DNA from: Corythucha ciliata
Taxonomy: Eukaryota; Arthropoda; Insecta; Hemiptera; Tingidae
Length of the DNA: 64,000 nt
Direction of reading: 5' to 3'
Assembly (NCBI GenBank): GCA_038030265.1
Contig: CM075943.1
Coordinates: 22,506,001 to 22,570,000 of the forward strand
Shown in pieces: positions 57,876 to 64,000 of the stretch; position 1 is the stretch's first letter, and every line of letters starts with the position of its first letter. The notes below the pieces were generated by a model. That model made no database searches. It was not told where the DNA came from and worked only from the letters and a program-made list of their open reading frames with translations. The translations under genes were made by a program, and so were the position numbers.

Positions 57876-58376
57876 ATAGTATATTGTACACCTAGGCACG
57901 AAAGGCATAATTTTCCGGGCCGAGAAAAAAAGTGGCCAGCCGAGACGCAGTCCTACCATTTTTCGAGGCCCAGAATACGCCTTTCTGCCGAGGCGTTCAC
58001 ATGATTTTTTATCCTACGCAAGAAGGGGGAAAGATTAATACATTAGTATTGAGTTTAAAACTGGAAGGTGGAATAAAAATAAAACGTTTGCCCATCTGTA
58101 CTTGACAAAATGCAAAATAAAAGTGCATCTAGACAAACGACAACGCCTCAGTGAGTGGTAACGTCGGTCGGTGTGGAGGAGTGAGGAGAGCATGCGTTGC
58201 GTGGTAACGAGAAAAACCCCTGCAAGAATAGGAAACAAAATGCGATAGCTATCCGAAGCGCATCTTGGTGACAGATTTTGGCAAAAATTTTCATGCCTAG
58301 ACATGAAAATCGTATTTTCATGACAGTTGAGAGTCATGAAAGCACGCGTTTTCACATCGAGTAGGATAAAAAATTG
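57876..58376. mobile_element. About 0.5-kb insertion in giant repeat copy 2
   Basis: Copy 1 reads ...GAATTAGGGAAACCCACAAAATTGATTTTCCAGCC without interruption, while copy 2 has about 490 extra bases here. ATTTTTTATCCTAC (58002) and GTAGGATAAAAAAT (58361) are inverted with respect to each other inside it. Confidence 0.5.
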
Positions 58377-59199
58377 ATTTTCCAGCTACGGAAACTCACG
58401 GTTTTCGTGAAACAAATCCGCGAATTCATGTTTTTTAGATAGCTAAATTTGAGCAATTGGTTTTAAGTGAGCAGTGAGCTAAACGCGCAAAAATGGTTCA
58501 TGAGGGTAAAATGCATCAAATTGGCTATTGAATGTGCTAATCCCTGAAATTAATTTTTCAGTAAGCTAGACGTGCAAACAAATTTTGTTTTGCGAGAAAA
58601 ATACGCAAGATGTTTTTATATCTATAAATCTGAGTTTGCCTTCAAGTTGAGCTAGATCTGCGAAAATTGATCTTTAGGGCGCAAAATTCTTACGTCGCCA
58701 CAAAATCCTTTAGGGTCGCCACATTTTGTTACGTTGACGCTCATTAAAAAAATCATTTTCTGGAATGTGGCTCACTAAAAATCAATTTCCCAAAACCAAA
58801 ATCCTCGAAATTGGTTTTTGGTGAGCCAATAAATTCCAGAAAGCGAGCGTCATCGTAACAAATGTGGTGACCCTGAAGGATTTGTACATTTTGATGGTAT
58901 CTAAGAGTGCCATACCCCGGTAACGTGTCAGCTTTGACCAGTTGGCACGGCTAACGGGGAGCGGGGCGAGGATAACAAGAACTCGCACGTGCCGGGTCAT
59001 TTCCCGGCTCGTCAGTCAGGCACATCCTGGTAACGCGCCCTCCAGGGCATACAGCCAGGGGCGGGAAGAAGGCACAATCCTGGTATCTAAGGGTGGGCAG
59101 CTGCTCCACTAAGTCTTCGCTTTCGCGTCTAGGGGAGGGCAACTGCCAACCCCTGCCCCCCCTGGCTACGTACATGGTTAGAGCCTTTTGTTATTTGTA

Positions 59200-60450
59200 T
59201 ATTTCAGAGAGTTGCGCTTTTTTTTAATTGTAGCGGCGACGCGTCGTAGCGTTTCAAACCTGTGAATTAGCGAATTTTCTCAATTTCAGTCACAAATTGG
59301 CGTTTGGCGCAATATTAGCTGTAAATTGGCGATTTTTTCCATTTTTAACCGTGAATAAGCAATTTTCTCAATTTTTAGGCTTAAAATTAACCTTTCTCTT
59401 AGTTTTGACCAGGCTGATTATTTTACTTTCTAAATATTACCGCAAACTAGCGGTTTTCACATTTGACCATCGCATTAGCAAAACTACATAACTTTTATAG
59501 GTACCTATAGCTTATTGCTTCTTTTCAGTTCTAGCCGTGAATTAGCGTATTTTTCAACATTATACTACAGCCATGCATGAATTTGCCATTTTTCTGAATT
59601 TTAACCACAAAAATGCCTTCAGTAGGTGCGAATTCAAATTATAAATGTAATTTTTTTTTTCAAACTAAAAAATTTACATCTATCCATCCATTTCTGTCAA
59701 AAAATCATCATTATTGAATTATACATTTAATGGACGACTAGAAGACTATTCGAGAATTATAGTGATGTTTCTCAATTTTAGCTGCGAATTTTTGCCTTTT
59801 ATACATTTTAGCAGCGTGGTAGCGTCTCCAACCCGTGCATTACCTACAGAGTTTTGTCAATTTTTGCCAAGAATTGGCGTTTGACTCAATTTAAGCTGCA
59901 AATTAGCAATTTTTTACTGAGAATTAGCACTTTTCCCCAATTTGAACTGAAAATTAACTTTTTTCTTAATTTTAGCTGCGCTAATTGGTGATTTTTTCAA
60001 TTTTTGTCGCGAATTAGTGATTTTCTTCATTTTGTATCCGCGAATTAACGTTTTTCCATAACTTTATAACTGCAAATTGCAAATTAGTGATTTTTCCCAA
60101 TTTCAGCTGTGAAATAGCGTTTTGTGCTAATTTTGCGGCCATTCAGCATCCTATTCCCTTTTTCATACACGAATAGGCGATTTTACGCCATTTCAGTTGT
60201 GAATTTGCCATTTGTCCAAGTTTAACCTGAAAGCGTCTTTTATTTGTCAATATTATAGCGTGTTTTCTCAACTTTAAACGCGGGGTTTGCCCAAATACAA
60301 CACTTTTGCGTTGATTTCCACAATTTATTAGTAGAATGGCCTCCATGTCCCGCTAATCAGGGATTTTTTTCTTAATTTTAGTCTGGAAGTTGCATCGCGA
60401 GACCACGAATCAGCGCTTTTCAGCTGCTATAGCCACGAATATTACCGATT
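59200..60450. repeat. Degenerate word array ('CAATTTTAGCTGCGAATTAGCG' type)
   Basis: About 35 diverged units of TTTTCTCAATTTTAGC plus CGCGAATTAGCG, the reverse complement of the arrays at 24880 and 39880. Confidence 0.75.
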
Positions 60451-60639
60451 TATGTCTGATAGAAGGTCCGGGGCGACCCCCCCCCCCCCGTACCTCAGTA
60501 CACTACTGCGTTGGGTCTGAAGTCCAAGGAAAAAGCTGGACGTACTCGGACCTTTTCGGGCTGCTTCAAGTGCAGAATATCTGCTAAACCTAACTTCAAC
60601 GTGAAACGCTCAAGGAGATTTCGTTATTGTACTAGTGCT

Positions 60640-60712
60640 CCTTCGTTCGTATACTTGTGGCACTGGAGGGGGGGGGGATCCATCCCATATATCCCCCCGT
60701 ACCTACGCCCCT
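60640..60712 (-). repeat. hAT-like terminus with poly-G
   Basis: The minus strand starts CAGGGGCGTAGGTACGGGGG near 60712 and runs inward to a poly-G/poly-C block. Another terminus-like poly-C is at 60478-60490. Confidence 0.45.
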
Positions 60713-60724
60713 GCAAGAAACACT

Positions 60725-60905
60725 CTTCAACCACAGAAAGCACTTGACCACGAAATGCTCTAAACACAAACTATTGTAACCACAAAACACTGTAACCACA
60801 AAATGCTTTAACAACAAAATGCTCCAACCACAAAATGCGCTAACTACAAAAGATTGGTTCGCAAAAAGCTCGAATCACAAAAAGCTATAAACCACTACAA
60901 GCCCT
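60725..60905. repeat. Array of ~16-nt 'AACCACAAAATGCTCT' units
   Basis: Ten or so imperfect units such as AACCACAAAATGCTTTAAC and AACTACAAAAGATTGG. The complement occurs at 55630-55715. Confidence 0.65.
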
Positions 60906-61289
60906 GACGAGAAAAAAGTGTAACCAAAGAAAACTGGAACCCAAAATGACCAAACGCCGAAATAAGCTGCATCCCTAAAATGCTCTATAACCCCAAGAAG
61001 CTTTATGCACAAAGCGTTCTTCAGTTTAAACAAAGAAACACAGTAAGCACATATGAAGATTTTGGCTAAAAAGACGTGAACAAACACAGTTTTGCACATT
61101 TTGAGTATTTTCGCTCTTCTACACCCCAAATTTCGTGGCATTAGCTTTTCCTAAATTAAGGCCCAAAAATTCATAATTGTTCCTTGAGGAAAATATTTCC
61201 TTGACTCGAATTAAAACAGATGATTCACAAAATAGAATTACTGATTTGAAGTCCTTCAAGGGACGACTATGAATTTGGGCCTATGTTTC

Positions 61290-62130
61290 GCTGGTTTGGG
61301 TCATTCGAAAAATTCCATTTCTTGAATTTCGTAGGTTTTACTCTTTTAAACTCCTATTTCGATTACTATACTTTTCAGACCTATAAGACCATTTCGGTTC
61401 GTAGCATACGAACGACGAAAAAACAAATTTTGTGATTTTGGCTTTTTCAAGCCAAGGTTTCTCTTTTCGATAACCAAATGTTTCAAATCTGACACCTTGA
61501 TAACCAAATTTCATGTATTTTTGTAATATCCTACCCCAACTTTGTGGATTTTTACGCCTTTCAAAATTAAAATTTGTGAGTTATGCTCTTTCAAAACCCA
61601 ATTTTTGTGATTTTTGCTGGCATTGGCAATTTTTGTGGAATTTCGCTCATTCAAACCCTACTTTGGTTTACAGGGTTCCTATAAAACCCAATTTTAGTAA
61701 TATTTGACTGATCAAAATTTAATTCCGTGCCTTTAGCTATTTCTAATTTAGTATCGCAGGTTCAGTTAATTCGAATAGCTAATTAGGCGGAACACGAACA
61801 ATAGAAAAACAAATTTGGCGTTTTCAACCTCCAATTTCTCTCTTCCATAACAAAATGTTTCAAATTTTGAACCTTAAAAATCCAATTCAACAGATTTTTG
61901 TTATTTCCTACCCAATTTCACGGATTTTCACGCTTTTAAAAACAAAATTTCTCGGGGTTCGCTCCTACTAAAACCAGTTTCGCCTTAATTGGCTAGTCCA
62001 AAAAATTGGTTCTTTCAAAAACCTTCGTTTATTCTAACCCCAAATTTCGTCACTTTGGCTCTACCCAACTTTTGCGGACTTTCACTCTTTCAAAATATGA
62101 TTTTGCGGATTTGGTTCATTCAAACCAGTG
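61290..62130. repeat. Degenerate word array ('CCAATTTCGTGGATTTTGGCTC' type)
   Basis: Repeats of CCAATTT(T/C)GTG plus GATTTT(T/G)GCTCTTTCAAAA, same strand sense as 12700-13160. Confidence 0.7.
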
Positions 62131-62187
62131 AACAACTATTTCAACATTAAACTGATCAACGATTAGTCGTTGTTAACCTGTTTTCAG

Positions 62188-62388
62188 GCGTCCTACTATT
62201 GTGCTCTACTGTCCACAGCAAGCGTCCTACTTTTGTCCTACGTTTTCGTGTCAGGCGTCCTCGAAAACTACTTTGACATCTGGTCACCCAAGTGTGTGCC
62301 CTCTCTGTATATGTTGTATAGTCGGTCGTGGTACTTGGACTGTAAGAGCATCGGTCGCCTTAGGACCATATTCAGAGACATTCCTTAA
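62188..62388 (+). CDS. Possible exon, hydrophobic, unassigned
   Basis: A T-rich acceptor (CTGTTTTCAG) opens a frame ASYYCALLSTASVLLLSYVF then VSGVLENYFDIWSPKCVPSL, with one membrane-like segment, reaching a stop at 62386. Composition is unlike the adjoining repeat array. No family recognised; the donor, if any, is unclear. Confidence 0.25.
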   Translation, partial: ASYYCALLSTASVLLLSYVFVSGVLENYFDIWSPKCVPSLYMLYSRSWYLDCKSIGRLRTIFRDIP

Positions 62389-63476
62389 ATTTTATGCCTC
62401 CTTAAAGCGGCGCTTCGAAACAGATGACAAGTTTTGACGTTTTAACAGACCGTATACATGATTTTCAAACTAGTTAAGTTAAGACCTCGCAAAGGTTGGT
62501 TTCTGAAAACGGCGCTTAGTTTACTGATTCATCGAGTCACTTTCTGACGAACCTCGGGAGGTGAGAGTTACTCAAAGTTTTTCGTCGCGTTTCCATGAGA
62601 TGTCAGGCTATTTACTGTAGGAAAGATCTACCTGAGAGAATGTAAAAAGAGAGCATATTCACAGATTTTTGAGGATTGAAAATTTAATTTTTATTTAATG
62701 GTTCAAATTTATATTTTTTGTGACAAGACAAGTTTTCAAAACAAAAATTTCTTCCTGTCAAGTCAACTCACGTTAGCACTCGCAACTGGGTTCAAAACTT
62801 GTGCTGCAACTGGATCCAGATTGGTGGTGAGGCTCACTCATTGGTGCATTATCATCTTGCTTTTGCAAAAGCACATTTATGAAGAACTGAACGCTCACAT
62901 TCATACCTACTAATGATATGTATTACTAGCTGGAGCTTGGAGTTCATGTTATTGTTTGATCCTCTCCTCAGTGATACTCAGTTATTCCTGCTGGAAATAA
63001 ACAAGTAAATCGGTATTAGTTGAATGGTTGTAAAGAACAGGAAATAGACGAAATGTAACAAGGGGTCTACCTATGCCAGCACGCTATTTTTAAGAATTAT
63101 GATGAAAGTTGAACATATAGAGATCAATACTTTTAAAGACCCACAAATGGTTTCACTATTGAAGCCAACGAGCCGGCCAAAACCCCAGCTTCACACAAAT
63201 TCCAATTTCTGAGTTTCAACTACCTTGTTTTTATCGCTGAATATCGGGGTTTAGGTATGGTTTATGGTTACATGTGAGTTTGAGGTTATTCTTACCTGAA
63301 AGTACGAGTATTTCAGAGAAATTAGGACCAGGTGTAGTTCAGCGAAATAAGTACGTCTCGGGTCCATCACATCACAGAGAAGAAAATACGTGGGTCTGGA
63401 GTGTTCGACATGCCAAAGTACAAGTTGATGACATTGATCACTAATCTGTAGGTTTTTGAGGGAAATTCTCTTTCAG

Positions 63477-63712
63477 CAACACTTACTGCCAGAACCAACA
63501 CACTTTGACATGAATAAAGAAGGTACCTCAACTAAATCGGTCCAGAAAGTGTTCGCGGCCCAAGCAGCGCAGCCCTTCAGTACAGCTGCATTCTGCAGTA
63601 TTCGTACAGTCGATATCAATGCAAGTCAGATGAAAAGGATCCACCCAAACAAAGATGCCCATGCAGCAAAGATTTATGTGAATGCCACACGAGTAATCTC
63701 GACGGCTGCCAG
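63477..63712 (+). CDS. Possible internal exon, unassigned
   Basis: A TTTCAG acceptor, 78 open codons (QHLLPEPTHFDMNKEGTSTK..., ending INASQMKRIHPNKDAHAAKI, YVNATRVISTAAR) and a strong AG|GTAAGA donor. The reverse strand is also open and Cys-rich, so strand is uncertain. Unlike the surrounding A/T-rich DNA. The partner exons would lie beyond the window or in 62.1-63.4 kb. Confidence 0.3.
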
Positions 63713-63717
63713 GTAAG

Positions 63718-64000
63718 AAAATACTTTTCATGAGGCGTAATAAAAACAGTACCAACCTGTGAATTAATAGTATCGTCGGTCGACTCGTTCTACCTCTATA
63801 ATTTCCGACTGGTTAATTATGTTCAATCAGAATTATGCATTGCTAAATTCCATAAAGTTGATTCTAATTGCGTAAATGAAATGGCAACGAAGTATAGTAT
63901 CCTTAAACGAAGTAACGAAGGGGTGATAACAAGTAACAACTGTCAGTTTCCCCTCTTCTATCATGGAATTGTTTACATGAATGACGTCAAACAAAATACC
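63718..64000. other. No feature seen
   Basis: A/T-rich end of the window with no ORF, repeat or RNA signal recognised. Confidence 0.4.

Larger units (their letters stand above)
55763..59176. mobile_element. Giant hAT-like non-autonomous element, copy 2
   Basis: Starts AGGGGCGTAGCCAGC, with poly-G 25 bp inside, and ends GGGAGGGCAACTGCC ... CCTGGCTACG. It is collinear with copy 1 (36106-39852) but lacks the palindrome of copy 1 and carries two insertions of its own (56942-57161 and about 57876-58376). Confidence 0.65.

Overview
This window is animal nuclear DNA, most likely from an arthropod. The reasons are short GT-AG introns (about 45-110 bp, with a few expanded to several kb), metazoan gene families, a cytochrome P450 with CYP3-clan features, and many non-autonomous DNA transposons. 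I cannot name the species. Genes make up under a quarter of the sequence. The rest is repeats, many with readable ends and target-site duplications (TSDs), long poly-G/poly-C tracts, and long arrays of degenerate roughly 30-nt 'words'.

Layout: 519-7481 (+) is most of a sperm-type Na+/H+ exchanger (SLC9C), 5'-truncated by the window edge, with a possible extra 3' exon at 10416. 11122-17003 (+) is HGSNAT, the lysosomal acetyl-CoA:heparan-alpha-glucosaminide N-acetyltransferase. 17.0-27.5 kb has no gene but holds a MULE-like foldback with a 9-bp TSD, a hAT element with an 8-bp TSD, a 145-bp tandem array, several MITEs and a THAP-domain relic. 27557-29536 (+) is ALG11. 30436-32976 (-) is an intronless TOP3B. 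33988-35018 (+) is a membrane-anchored TPR co-chaperone-like protein. 36.1-39.85 kb is a giant repeat carrying a 1.85-kb palindrome. 41815-43824 (-) is a complete P450. 44.2-45.4 kb is a long-TIR element with a mariner-type transposase relic. 46648-47454 (-) is a LAP1/LULL1-type torsin activator. From 48 kb to the end there are only repeats, including a second copy of the giant repeat (55.76-59.18 kb), and two unassigned exon-like ORFs near 62-63.7 kb.

The genes are not an operon and share no single pathway. Several are endomembrane proteins (HGSNAT in lysosome, ALG11 in ER, P450 in ER, LAP1 in nuclear envelope/ER), but I read that as coincidence.

The most interesting candidate system is a short (about 210-bp) non-coding mobile element present twice (40.47-40.67 kb and 56.94-57.16 kb). 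It carries a hammerhead-ribozyme-like core with a minimal self-complementary stem III. One copy has a visible pre-insertion site in the paralogous giant repeat. It resembles retrozymes or the terminal repeats of Penelope-like elements.
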